From JAXGMV01 sp040772085 (GTDB lineage: Bacteria > Chloroflexota > Anaerolineae > Anaerolineales > Anaerolineaceae), in NCBI GenBank assembly GCA_040772085.1, contig JAXGYU010000002.1, positions 1 through 64,000 of the forward strand: a stretch of DNA of 64,000 nucleotides, written 5' to 3'. Made by a program: the position numbers and the translations under genes. Position 1 is the stretch's first letter. Every line of letters begins with the position of its first letter. The notes beneath the pieces were generated by a model. That model saw nothing but the letters and a program-made list of their open reading frames with translations, searched no databases and had not been told where the DNA came from. Of this stretch, positions 1 to 7,745 are shown piece by piece.

Positions 1-838
1 CCGGATCAATGCTGACGGCAACAGCAACCATCTCCTCAACCGATGGGCGGGCGCTATCATGGACTTTGGCACCCACGCTGACCAGCCGGTATTCGAGGCT
101 GTCATCAGCCCAGGCTAAAGTGCGCAGGTAATCATTGTCGCTCCAGGGAATACTACCGTCTGCCTGTGAGGCGCCCATCCAGGAACCCTCGACATATTCT
201 GCCTGTTTTCCATTGACCGTGGTCGCGACGATTTCGGCGGCTTTGCCGACCGGGCTTGTCTTCAGCCCATCAGCCTGTATGGGCATCTCATAGAGGTAAT
301 AGCTGCCTTTAGGCGAGTCGAAGGTCATAACGACGCCGCTGTCCAGAGCCTTTGCGCCTGCAAACTTGTAATCCGTGGGCAGGTTCGCGGGGTAGGCGAT
401 GGTAAACGGTACACGTGACTTGATCTCATCCAGCGGGCAGCTCGGAAAGCTGCTTTCATTGCAGTCCACGGGGACCGCGGCAACCGGTACTTCCGGCGCG
501 ACAGGTTGGACCTCAACCAGCGGCGCTGGCGCAGCGGTCGAGACTTGCACGCTGTTGCTTTCCTCCGGCGTAAAGAAGTGAATGATGTCCTGCGCCATGG
601 CGCGTCCCGCCGGCGTAATGGTGAAAAATGCCAGCAGCAAAACAATGCTCATGCCTGCCGCAGCCCAAACCGGCCGCGACCAGATCGATTTTTTCTTCAT
701 CAGTCTTGATGCTCCTTGTTTTTGTGGTTCGCGTTCATCAAGGGAATGGTAGATGGCCGGCCAGAGATCAGCGCTGGCTTGCTCGTGCTGCTCGCCTGCC
801 AGTTGCTGAAAAAGACCGTTGAGTTTTTTATTCTCCAT
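1..838 (-). CDS. membrane anti-sigma factor-like protein (C-terminus beyond window)
   Basis: The reading frame is open from an ATG at 838 to the left edge, so about 279 residues are visible and the C-terminus is missing. A short cytoplasmic N-terminal part of about 55 residues is followed by one membrane segment (about residues 58-76, rich in V, L, A and F). A Pro/Ala/Val linker and an extracytoplasmic domain follow, the latter with FTIAYPANLP and a GSYYLYEMP strand resembling DUF4367-type domains. It lies 12 bases downstream of the ECF sigma factor gene and in the same direction. Its ribosome site AAAGGAA overlaps the end of the sigma gene. Gene order and topology argue for an anti-sigma factor that holds the upstream sigma factor at the membrane. 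Family identity is inferred; the sigma-binding motif is not obvious in the short N-terminus. Confidence 0.7.
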   Translation of the reverse strand, partial: MENKKLNGLFQQLAGEQHEQASADLWPAIYHSLDEREPQKQGASRLMKKKSIWSRPVWAAAGMSIVLLLAFFTITPAGRAMAQDIIHFFTPEESNSVQVSTAAPAPLVEVQPVAPEVPVAAVPVDCNESSFPSCPLDEIKSRVPFTIAYPANLPTDYKFAGAKALDSGVVMTFDSPKGSYYLYEMPIQADGLKTSPVGKAAEIVATTVNGKQAEYVEGSWMGASQADGSIPWSDNDYLRTLAWADDSLEYRLVSVGAKVHDSARPSVEEMVAVAVSIDP

Positions 839-850
839 TTCTAATTCCTT

Positions 851-1414
851 TCATTTCAGATCTTGCAACTGCAACAGTTCTTTGAGGTTCTTTCTGGCCA
901 TCCGCAACCACCATTTGATGGTGCTGACGGGCTGGTCGGCCTCTTTGGCGGCTGACTTGTCGTCATAGCCCAGGTAATAGCGCATGACGATGGCAGCGCG
1001 GTGCTCAGGCTTGAGCCGGAACAACGCCTGGCGTAGTTTTTCGGCACTCTCAATTTCTTCGATTTGCTGTTCAAGGGATGGTTGTGGATCAATGATCCAT
1101 GAGTCAGCAGCCATATCGCCCTCCTCGGGCTCCTCCTCCAGACTCGTCAGCCGGGAGTTGTGTTTGGCTACATCTATCGCCTGGTTGATCACGATTTTGA
1201 AGAACCAGGGCGCGAAAGGATATCCATCCCTGAAATGGCGGATATTGTCGTAGGCTTTGAGGAAGCTCTGTTGCACTACATCCTCAGCCAGCGAGTCTTC
1301 CCGCACGATCATCAGTGCCGTTTGCAGCGCCTTATATTGATAGCGCCGCACCAGTACCTCCAGCCCAATCAGATTCCCTCGTTTCAGATTTGCGATCGCG
1401 TTGCTATCATCCAT
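851..1414 (-). CDS. ECF-type RNA polymerase sigma factor
   Basis: A 187-residue sigma-70 family protein of the extracytoplasmic function group. Region 2 is seen around residues 10-80 (LVRRYQYKALQTALMIVRE, then DVVQQSFLKAYDNI and the aromatic stretch PFAPWFFKIVINQAID). An acidic linker follows, then region 4 with LKPEHRAAIVMRYYLGYDDK and the helix-turn-helix VSTIKWWLRMARKNLKELL. The frame extends upstream to 1552, but the start at 1414 (MDDSNAIANL) is chosen because AGAGGA stands ten bases before it and the upstream residues do not look like sigma factor. The next gene is a membrane anti-sigma candidate, the usual pairing for this family. Regulon and stimulus cannot be told from the sequence. 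Confidence 0.93.
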   Translation of the reverse strand: MDDSNAIANLKRGNLIGLEVLVRRYQYKALQTALMIVREDSLAEDVVQQSFLKAYDNIRHFRDGYPFAPWFFKIVINQAIDVAKHNSRLTSLEEEPEEGDMAADSWIIDPQPSLEQQIEEIESAEKLRQALFRLKPEHRAAIVMRYYLGYDDKSAAKEADQPVSTIKWWLRMARKNLKELLQLQDLK

Positions 1415-1718
1415 TGTGTGAAGATCCTCTTTAACTATACTAATTCGGGGGTAAAAAGAGAGTGGGGTGATCAAGGAGACGCGGGATTGGTGTGTAGTTC
1501 GGACGGCTGGCAACACGTGTTCGGAGACATGGGTAGCACTTATTGGGATCAAACCTCAATCGAGCGTGCATAAGTCGAAATCCCGAGCGACTGTCGTCGC
1601 CCCTACGAGGATCATCGCCCTGTAGGGCAGGGAGTTAAACTGGCTCCCCTGCCGCAGGTCCCCGAGGGGATACAGGGGAGCCGACAGCGATCGCTTTTCG
1701 TGAGCTGGAGGTAGGGTT

Positions 1719-2239
1719 CAATAGCATATGAACAATTCCATCACCTGAAGAGCACCAGCACCTATGGTTTGAGACTATGGAGGGACTTGAGCAAGGCGTT
1801 CAGACCCAATCTTTTGTCCTCCACTATGCAGGGGAGGTGGCGCCAAGCGCTCGCTGCGAGGCGACGGAGGGGTTAAATAGCATATGAACAATTCCATCAC
1901 CTGAAAAGCACCAGCACCAATGGTTCGAGACTACCCGGGCGAATTTTCAGTTGTGAGGCTCGGGTTCTTCCAGCCGACTTGCCAACCCACCCGCCCTGAT
2001 TATGGAGGGACTTGAGCAAGGCGTTCAGACACAATCTTTTTGTCCTCCACTATGCAGGGGAGGTGGCGCCGAGCGCTCGCTGCGAGGCGACGGAGGGGTT
2101 AAATAGCATATGAACAATTCCATCACCTGAAAAGCACCAGCACCAATGGTTCGAGACTACCCGGGCGAATTTTCAGTTGTGAGGCTCGGGTTCTTCCAGC
2201 CGACCTGCAAACCCACCCGCCCTGATTATGGAGGGACAT
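1719..2239. repeat. tandem repeat, 226-bp unit, about 2.5 copies
   Basis: Copies begin with ATAGCATATGAACAATTCC at 1721, 1877 and 2103. The second copy is 226 bp. The third is nearly identical but stops after about 136 bp. The first is 156 bp and lacks the internal segment with CCCGGGCGAATTTTCAG and GGCTCGGGTTCTTCCAGCC. Each unit contains smaller modules found elsewhere in the window: a CCTCCACTATGCAGGGGAGG hairpin followed by a GGCGACGGAGGGGTT tail, and CCCTGATTATGGAGGG. The near identity of copies two and three points to recent duplication. No open frame or transposase is present, and nothing else is seen between about 1560 and 2380. Confidence 0.9.
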
Positions 2240-2383
2240 GAAAAGCACGGATTCATCCAACCGCATGTAAAAAACCGTTCATCATTGATAGGAAGTCAGG
2301 CAGAGATAACGGGCACGAGATAATCGCCCTCATCCGTACCAAAACATGATTAGAATCAATCTCAGGACACATACATTACCCTT

Positions 2384-3847
2384 ATGGCTATACGCATCGT
2401 TATTGACCGGGCAGGCGCGAAGCCTGTCTATATCCAAATCCGTGATGCCATTGCTTCCGAGATCCGTGCCGGCAGACTGGCAGCCGAGACGCGCCTGCCT
2501 TCCACGCGCCAGCTCGCGCAACAGCTCGGCGTCAACCGCATCACAGTCAGCAATGCCTACGCCGACCTGCAAGCCGAAGGGCTGATCTACAGCAAACCGG
2601 GCAGCGGCGCTTACGTCTCGCCTGGTCAGCAGCAACCCGCCGCCCCGACTCACCCTGCTGATTATCCGCTCTGGCAGCAGCGCCTGACTGGCTCTGACCA
2701 GCCTGCGCCCGCTGTCAGCAGCGCTGCCTCACCTGCCGATGATCCGGGCGTGATCTCCTTCGCCTCCGGCATGGGCGCCGGCGAACTCTTCCCCGCCGAT
2801 GATTACCGCAAGGCGCTGCAAACGGTTTTACAGCGCGACCGCGACGAAGCGCTTGGCTATGGTGAGCTGGCTGGCTATTACCCGCTGCGCCAGACAATCG
2901 CCGGCTATCTCTCGCAGGCCGGCATCCGCGCGGCACCCGAGAACATCCTGATCACCTCCGGCTCCCAGCAAGCCATGAACCTGGTCGGCCGGCTGCTGCT
3001 GCGACCCGGCGACCGAGTGCTGGTCGAAGACCCCTCCTACCCTTCCGCGCTAGATCTCTTCCACGCGCTGGGTGCCAGCCTGTGCCCGATACCCATGGAT
3101 CACGATGGCATGCGGACCACCGAACTCGACGCCCTGCTGGAACGCGAACGCCCGGCAATGATCTACACCATCCCCAACTTCCACAACCCGACCGGCGCCA
3201 GCCTCTCGACCCCGCGCCGCAGACAGCTCGTCGCGCTGGCTCACGCGCGTAACGTGCCGATCCTCGAGGACGAATTTGCCGGCGAGTTACGCTATGATGG
3301 CAAGCCCAAACCAGCGCTCAAATCGCTGGATCTGCACGGCAACGTGATCTACACCGGCACCTTCTCCACCATCCTGATGCCAGGCCTGCGCATCGGTTTT
3401 CTTGTCGCTCACGGACCCGTCTATCAGCAATTGCTGCGTTCCAAACAGGTGAATGACCTCTCGACCTCCGAGCTGATCCAGCGCGGGCTGAATGAGTACA
3501 TCCTCTCCGGACGCTACGATACGCACCTCGGACGCGCCCGGCGCACCTTCCGTCACCGGCGCAACTGGATGGATGTAATGCTCAAGACTCATCTGCCGCC
3601 CGGCTGTGCCTGGCAATTGCCCGCCGGCGGTCTTTTCATCTGGCTCAAATTGCCCGCAGGCATCACCGATCATGAGCTCGAAAAAGCGGCAGCCCGTGAA
3701 AAGGTCAGCTTCGCGCCGGGTAGCACATTCTCATCCAATCCCGACATGGCGGGTTACATCCGCCTGAATTTCGCGTCCGTCCCGCCGGATCAAATTGAAG
3801 CCGGCATCAGGCGGCTCGCAAAAGCGATTAAATCACTCTCGTCATAG
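2384..3847 (+). CDS. MocR/PdxR-type regulator: GntR winged helix fused to an aminotransferase-like domain
   Basis: 487 residues. The N-terminal GntR-type winged helix is about residues 10-80 (IQIRDAIASEIRAGRL, LPSTRQLAQQLGVNRITVSNAYADL). A fold-type I aminotransferase-like domain follows, with QQAMNLVGRLLLRPGD, VEDPSYP, IPNFHNPTG and MPGLRIGFLV. MocR proteins normally bind pyridoxal phosphate through a lysine in a GTFSK(x)L motif. Here the codon at 3368-3370 is ACC and the motif reads GTFSTIL, so Thr329 stands where the lysine is expected. It may sense a ligand without forming the internal aldimine. It is followed 35 bases later by murQ in the same direction, which makes control of amino-sugar recycling a possibility. 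The start has only a weak upstream AGGA. Confidence 0.88.
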   Translation: MAIRIVIDRAGAKPVYIQIRDAIASEIRAGRLAAETRLPSTRQLAQQLGVNRITVSNAYADLQAEGLIYSKPGSGAYVSPGQQQPAAPTHPADYPLWQQRLTGSDQPAPAVSSAASPADDPGVISFASGMGAGELFPADDYRKALQTVLQRDRDEALGYGELAGYYPLRQTIAGYLSQAGIRAAPENILITSGSQQAMNLVGRLLLRPGDRVLVEDPSYPSALDLFHALGASLCPIPMDHDGMRTTELDALLERERPAMIYTIPNFHNPTGASLSTPRRRQLVALAHARNVPILEDEFAGELRYDGKPKPALKSLDLHGNVIYTGTFSTILMPGLRIGFLVAHGPVYQQLLRSKQVNDLSTSELIQRGLNEYILSGRYDTHLGRARRTFRHRRNWMDVMLKTHLPPGCAWQLPAGGLFIWLKLPAGITDHELEKAAAREKVSFAPGSTFSSNPDMAGYIRLNFASVPPDQIEAGIRRLAKAIKSLSS

Positions 3848-3852
3848 TACAA
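3847..3852 (+). promoter_or_regulatory. -10 promoter element upstream of murQ
   Basis: TACAAT lies 31 bases before the murQ start, directly after the end of the MocR-type gene. TACAAT or TATAAT occurs at a similar place before several other genes of this window. No good -35 box is visible. Confidence 0.4.
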
Positions 3853-3882
3853 TTCACATCACCGTTCACTTGGGAGGCAGGG

Positions 3883-4785
3883 ATGCAGCCACAACTTTCA
3901 CCTACCGAACAGCACAATATCACCAGCCGCGGACTGGACGCCATGACGACCTTCAATATGCTGCACGTGTTCCACGCGGCAGATCAGGAAGCCGTCGAGG
4001 CCGTGTCACAGGCGCTGCCGCAGCTCGCCATCGTGGTTGATTCGGTCGCCGAACGCATGAAGCGCGGCGGCCGGTTGATCTACCTTGGCGCCGGCACATC
4101 GGGCCGCCTGGGTGTGCTGGATGCCTCCGAGATTCCGCCGACCTTCAGCGCTCAGCCGGATCAGGTGATCGGCATCATCGCCGGCGGTGACAAGGCGCTG
4201 CGGACGCCGGTCGAAGGCGTGGAAGACAACCCCGCGCAGGCTGTCGCTGACCTCGAGCCGCTGGATCTGAGCGTCAACGATACGCTGGTCGGCATCAGCG
4301 CCAATGGCAACGCGCCCTACGTGCTGAGCGGTCTGGAATATGCCGGCAGCCAAGGCGCCCTGACCGTCGCACTGACCTGCAACCCTGAAGCCGCGACGCT
4401 GGATCTGGCGACGCTGCGCATCCTCTGCACAACCGGTCCGGAAGTCATTAGCGGGTCGACCCGGCTGAAAGCAGGCACCGCGACCAAGATGCTGCTGAAC
4501 ATCCTCAGCTCCGCCGTGATGGTCAAGCTGGGACGCACCTATGGCAACCTGATGGTCGAAGTTCAGGCGACCAACCGAAAACTCAAATCGCGCGCGCTGC
4601 GCCTGGTGATGGAGATCGCCGATGTTGACGAAACCACTGCCCAGTCTGCGCTGGATGCGTGCAATGGGCATGTCAAAAAGGCGCTCATTCATCTGATGCG
4701 CGATGTTACGCCGGAACAAGCTGAAAAATTACTGGCTGGCGCCAACGGTCAACTGAGACTGGCGCTGACACAGGAGGAGAACTAA
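3883..4785 (+). CDS. murQ: N-acetylmuramic acid 6-phosphate etherase
   Basis: 300 residues, the normal length for MurQ. The enzyme cleaves the lactyl ether of MurNAc 6-phosphate to give GlcNAc 6-phosphate and D-lactate during cell-wall recycling in the cytoplasm. The SIS-fold signatures are present: GAGTSGRLGVLDASEIPPTF with the catalytic glutamate, LRTPVEGVEDNP, the GSTRLKAGTATKMLLN phosphate-binding segment and TNRKLKSRALR. A C-terminal helical region (TTAQSALDACNGHVKKALI) follows. GGAGG lies five bases before the ATG. The next gene, a BadF-type sugar kinase, starts one base after the stop and has its ribosome site within the end of murQ, so the two are translationally linked. Confidence 0.96.
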   Translation: MQPQLSPTEQHNITSRGLDAMTTFNMLHVFHAADQEAVEAVSQALPQLAIVVDSVAERMKRGGRLIYLGAGTSGRLGVLDASEIPPTFSAQPDQVIGIIAGGDKALRTPVEGVEDNPAQAVADLEPLDLSVNDTLVGISANGNAPYVLSGLEYAGSQGALTVALTCNPEAATLDLATLRILCTTGPEVISGSTRLKAGTATKMLLNILSSAVMVKLGRTYGNLMVEVQATNRKLKSRALRLVMEIADVDETTAQSALDACNGHVKKALIHLMRDVTPEQAEKLLAGANGQLRLALTQEEN

Positions 4786-4786
4786 G

Positions 4787-5740
4787 ATGGCTGATACCCG
4801 CTACGTATTGGGTATTGACGGGGGCTCAAGCAAAACGCTGGCGCTGCTGGCGACCGAAGACGGTGAGATCATCGGACGCGGTCAGGGCGGCACGTCGAAT
4901 TTCTATCTGGCGTCCGACGGCGGCTGGCAGACAGCGCTGGTGACTGCCGTCAGTCAGGCGTTTATATCCGCCGGCATGACGCCTTTCAAAGTCAATCAAT
5001 TGTGCCTGGGTCTGAGCGGTGTCGACCGTCCGGATGAACGCCAGCAGGTGAGTGACTGGCTTGAGCACCAGCAATTTGCCGAACACAATTTCATCGATAA
5101 CGATGTCTTCCTGCTGCTCTGGTCAGGCAATGACCAGATGACACAGGGCTTGCAGGGCTGGGGCGTAGGTCTGATTGCCGGCACAGGCTCCATTGCCATC
5201 GGACGCACAGAAGATGGCCGCACCGCCCGCGCGGGCGGTTGGGGCTACCTGTTCGGCGATGAAGGCTCGGGCTTCGCGATCGGCTGCGCCGCCTTGCGGG
5301 CGGTCTGCATGGCCGAAGACGGGCGCAAGCCGGGCACGATGCTCAAGGATATGATCCTCGATAGCTGGCGTCTGACCAGCGTCACCGATCTGATTCCGCT
5401 GTTGTACAGCAACAATGCCGAGCGCAACCGCAAGATCTCCAGCCTGGCGATCGTCGTTCAGGAAGCTGCCAGCCTACAGGACGAGGTTGCCATCAAGATC
5501 GAAGCGCATGCCGCCAACAACCTGGCGCTGGCTTTAGGCGCGGTATGCCGCAAACTGGCTTTCAAAGCTGAGGTGCCGCTGGCTTTGGGCGGCAGCGTGA
5601 TTACCAAAAATGAGCTCCTGGCTGCCCAGGTGCTGATGCAGCTCAACCAGCAGGGATGGAAATTCTCGCCGATCGCTTACGCCATGGTGCCGGCTGAAGG
5701 CGCCGTCGCGATGGCGTTGCATTATTTGCATAACCGATAG
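4787..5740 (+). CDS. N-acetylglucosamine kinase-like protein, BadF/BadG/BcrA/BcrD ATPase family
   Basis: 317 residues of the ASKHA sugar-kinase fold. The phosphate-1 loop is GIDGGSSKTLALLA near the N-terminus. The phosphate-2 and adenosine regions are IAGTGSIAIGRTEDG and GWGYLFGDEGSGFAIG, and LGGSVITKN lies near the C-terminus. These match GlcNAc/GlcN kinases of the BadF group, which phosphorylate the sugar at O6 with ATP. AGGAGGAG at the end of murQ is its ribosome site. The pairing with murQ suggests it supplies or consumes GlcNAc 6-phosphate in wall recycling; whether the substrate is GlcNAc, GlcN or MurNAc cannot be decided here. The next gene is convergent with only six bases between. 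Confidence 0.9.
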   Translation: MADTRYVLGIDGGSSKTLALLATEDGEIIGRGQGGTSNFYLASDGGWQTALVTAVSQAFISAGMTPFKVNQLCLGLSGVDRPDERQQVSDWLEHQQFAEHNFIDNDVFLLLWSGNDQMTQGLQGWGVGLIAGTGSIAIGRTEDGRTARAGGWGYLFGDEGSGFAIGCAALRAVCMAEDGRKPGTMLKDMILDSWRLTSVTDLIPLLYSNNAERNRKISSLAIVVQEAASLQDEVAIKIEAHAANNLALALGAVCRKLAFKAEVPLALGGSVITKNELLAAQVLMQLNQQGWKFSPIAYAMVPAEGAVAMALHYLHNR

Positions 5741-5746
5741 TCTGGA

Positions 5747-6448
5747 TTATTTCTGCGCGTCGTGAATTGCCGCGGCGCCGAAAGTTTTGCGCGCGAATGT
5801 GACCGCGCGGAACCCCGCCGCTCTCATTAACTCTGCCAGCTTCTCAGCCGAAATGTATTCACGCGTCGACTGCGAGAGATAGCCGTAAGCCTTGAGGTTG
5901 CCGGTCACCAGCATGCCAATGAGCGGGATGATGACCCGCAGGTAGAACATGATGAACGGCTTGAGCAGGTTATCTCGCGGCGGCGTGGTGTCAATGCTGA
6001 CCATGCGCCCGCCCGCCTTCAGCACGCGGTACTGCTCGCTCAGCCCCAGGGGAACATCCGGCAGGTTGCGAAACAGGAAGCCCGAGATCACGCCGTCAAA
6101 GCTGTCGCCGGCATAAGGCAAGGCTTGCGCGTCGCAGATCACCCAGCTCACCTTGTCACGCGGTGAGCGATGGACGCCATAGCGCATCATCTCGCCGGTC
6201 AGGTCACTGGCGACAACATGCGTGTCCGGCTGACGGTGCTGGACATCCCGCACCAGGTTGCCGGTGCCGGTGCCGATGTCGAGGATCAGGTCTCCCGGCT
6301 TGAGCGCCAGCTTGCCAACGCCGTAATCCCGCCAGCCGCGATCCTGAAAGAGCGACATCAGGCTGTTGACCAGCTCATAACGGCGGGCGATGCTGCCGAA
6401 CATTTGCTGCATGGGTTGGGTTTGCTTGCGCTCGTTGAGTTCTGTCAC
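5747..6448 (-). CDS. menG: demethylmenaquinone/ubiquinone-type C-methyltransferase (MenG/UbiE)
   Basis: 233 residues, typical length. It is a class I SAM-dependent methyltransferase: LILDIGTGTGNLVRDV is motif I, VICDAQALPYAGDSFDGVISGFLFRNLPD covers the acidic and post-I motifs, and YRVLKAGGRMVSID is the UbiE signature. It would methylate demethylmenaquinone as the last step of menaquinone synthesis. UbiE-like enzymes with other substrates exist, so the quinone role is inferred from the motif set. The frame begins MTELNERKQTQPMQQMFGSI and carries the usual MFGSIARRYE region near the N-terminus. It converges with the preceding kinase gene. Confidence 0.88.
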   Translation of the reverse strand: MTELNERKQTQPMQQMFGSIARRYELVNSLMSLFQDRGWRDYGVGKLALKPGDLILDIGTGTGNLVRDVQHRQPDTHVVASDLTGEMMRYGVHRSPRDKVSWVICDAQALPYAGDSFDGVISGFLFRNLPDVPLGLSEQYRVLKAGGRMVSIDTTPPRDNLLKPFIMFYLRVIIPLIGMLVTGNLKAYGYLSQSTREYISAEKLAELMRAAGFRAVTFARKTFGAAAIHDAQK

Positions 6449-6570
6449 ATTTTGCTCCGTGATGCGAATGGGTTGATTATAACTTTGCGCTGGTGAAAAT
6501 CAAGCAGGCGAGGGAAGAGGCTGGCAGTTAATCTGTCACCGAGCGCAATTTGCTGGTCACAACGCAATGT

Positions 6571-6632
6571 GCCGCCCCTGAGAGGGGCGGAAGGTCAGCG
6601 GGCAATAATGCCCGCTGACCAGGTGGGGTTAA
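6571..6632. repeat. intergenic double hairpin repeat
   Basis: The first hairpin has arms CCGCCCC and GGGGCGG around TGAGA. The second, 6593-6620, has 12-base arms GGTCAGCGGGCA and TGCCCGCTGACC around ATAA. The tail CAGGTGGGGTTAAAT ends many repeat blocks in this window. Confidence 0.8.
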
Positions 6633-6733
6633 ATCACAAATCACTATTAATCCCATTGAATGTCGAGCATACTTAACGCCTATCATCAGCAAGGCGGGCA
6701 TAATAAATGTGCTCCCCCGCCTCACTGCTCTGC

Positions 6734-6739
6734 TATAAT
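6734..6739 (+). promoter_or_regulatory. extended -10 promoter of the EamA gene, probably leaderless
   Basis: TGC-TATAAT ends ten bases before the ATG at 6750, and no ribosome site lies between. Transcription would start about four bases before the start codon. The same arrangement precedes the genes at 43106, 44027 and 45939. Confidence 0.6.
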
Positions 6740-6749
6740 TCTTCTGCGC

Positions 6750-7703
6750 ATGAATCTGTTCGGGTCCAAACCTAGATCACCTGGTACCATCGCCCTGCTG
6801 GCAGCATTCGGCGCTATGTTCATCTGGTCATCCTCCCACGTCATCGGCAAGATTGCCCTCAACTACTTCCCGCCGCTCACCGTCACCGCCTTGCGCTATT
6901 TCTCCGGCTCCATGCTGCTGATGATCTTCATCCTGCGCAAGCCCGGCGCTGTCATCACACTCAAACATATGACCCCAAAAGCCTGGTTCAGGCTGGCAGC
7001 CATCGGCATCAGCGCCTACACCGTAGGCAGCGGCATGCTGCATTACGGCCTCAAGACCATCCCCGCCACCCTGGCCGGCTTCTCAGACGCCATTATCCCG
7101 GCGCTGGTCTTCGTCGCCGGCATCTTCATCCTCAAGGAGTTCCCGACCTGGGTGCAGACCGCCGGTATGGTCGCCGTGATGATCGGCAGTTTCTTCTTTC
7201 TCACCCAGGGCGACGCCAATTTCCAGAGCCCGCTCATTGGCTACATCTATCTCACCATCAGCATCCTCGGGTTTGTCGTCTTCAACCTGCTTTCGCGCAT
7301 GACCGCCCGCGACCGCACCGTCGATGCCCTGACACAGACTGCCATCCCGCTCGGCATAGGCGGCGGCGCCTTGATCATCCTGGCGCTGATCATCGATGGG
7401 CTGCCCAAGTTCACCCTGATGGGTACGCTTATCATCCTCTGGCTGACGGTTTTTAACACCGCCCTCGGTTACTTCCTCTTTAACTTCTCCCTGGCTGACC
7501 TGACCGCGCTGCAGGTCAACGCCGTCATGGCGCTCACCCCGCTCTCCACGGCACTGATCGCCCGCGTCCTGCTCGGTGAGACCCTCACGCTCTGGCAATA
7601 TCTCGCCATGGCGCTGGTTGTCCTCGGTGTCTATTTCGTCCAGACCGGCAACCGCCGCCAGCCAAAGGCCGATCCCGTCACAACTGCTGACACACCTGGT
7701 TAG
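6750..7703 (+). CDS. EamA/DMT-family membrane transporter
   Basis: 317 residues with ten hydrophobic segments and two EamA repeats. The first begins TIALLAAFGAMFIWSSSHVIGKIAL with the conserved WSS and RYFSGSMLL region. The second begins PLIGYIYLTISILGFVVFNLLSRM and ends LGETLTLWQYLAMALVVLGVYFVQ. Members of the drug/metabolite transporter superfamily export amino acids, purines or other small molecules; the substrate is unknown. The frame is open back to 6660, but the start at 6750 (MNLFGSKPRS) is chosen because a strong -10 box ends ten bases before it and the residues upstream lie under that promoter. It precedes the nicotinate phosphoribosyltransferase gene in the same direction. Confidence 0.88.
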   Translation: MNLFGSKPRSPGTIALLAAFGAMFIWSSSHVIGKIALNYFPPLTVTALRYFSGSMLLMIFILRKPGAVITLKHMTPKAWFRLAAIGISAYTVGSGMLHYGLKTIPATLAGFSDAIIPALVFVAGIFILKEFPTWVQTAGMVAVMIGSFFFLTQGDANFQSPLIGYIYLTISILGFVVFNLLSRMTARDRTVDALTQTAIPLGIGGGALIILALIIDGLPKFTLMGTLIILWLTVFNTALGYFLFNFSLADLTALQVNAVMALTPLSTALIARVLLGETLTLWQYLAMALVVLGVYFVQTGNRRQPKADPVTTADTPG

Positions 7704-7706
7704 CAG

Positions 7707-7712
7707 TACAAT
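7707..7712 (+). promoter_or_regulatory. possible -10 element upstream of nicotinate phosphoribosyltransferase
   Basis: TACAAT lies 33 bases before the TTG start at 7746. No convincing -35 box is seen at the expected distance. Confidence 0.35.
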
Positions 7713-7745
7713 AGCATTGAGCATAATCGTAATCCGGAGGCTCCG

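Noticed and set aside
1719..2239. Possible insertion sequence or MITE
   Set aside because: No transposase, no terminal inverted repeats and no target duplication could be found; it is a tandem duplication of hairpin modules.
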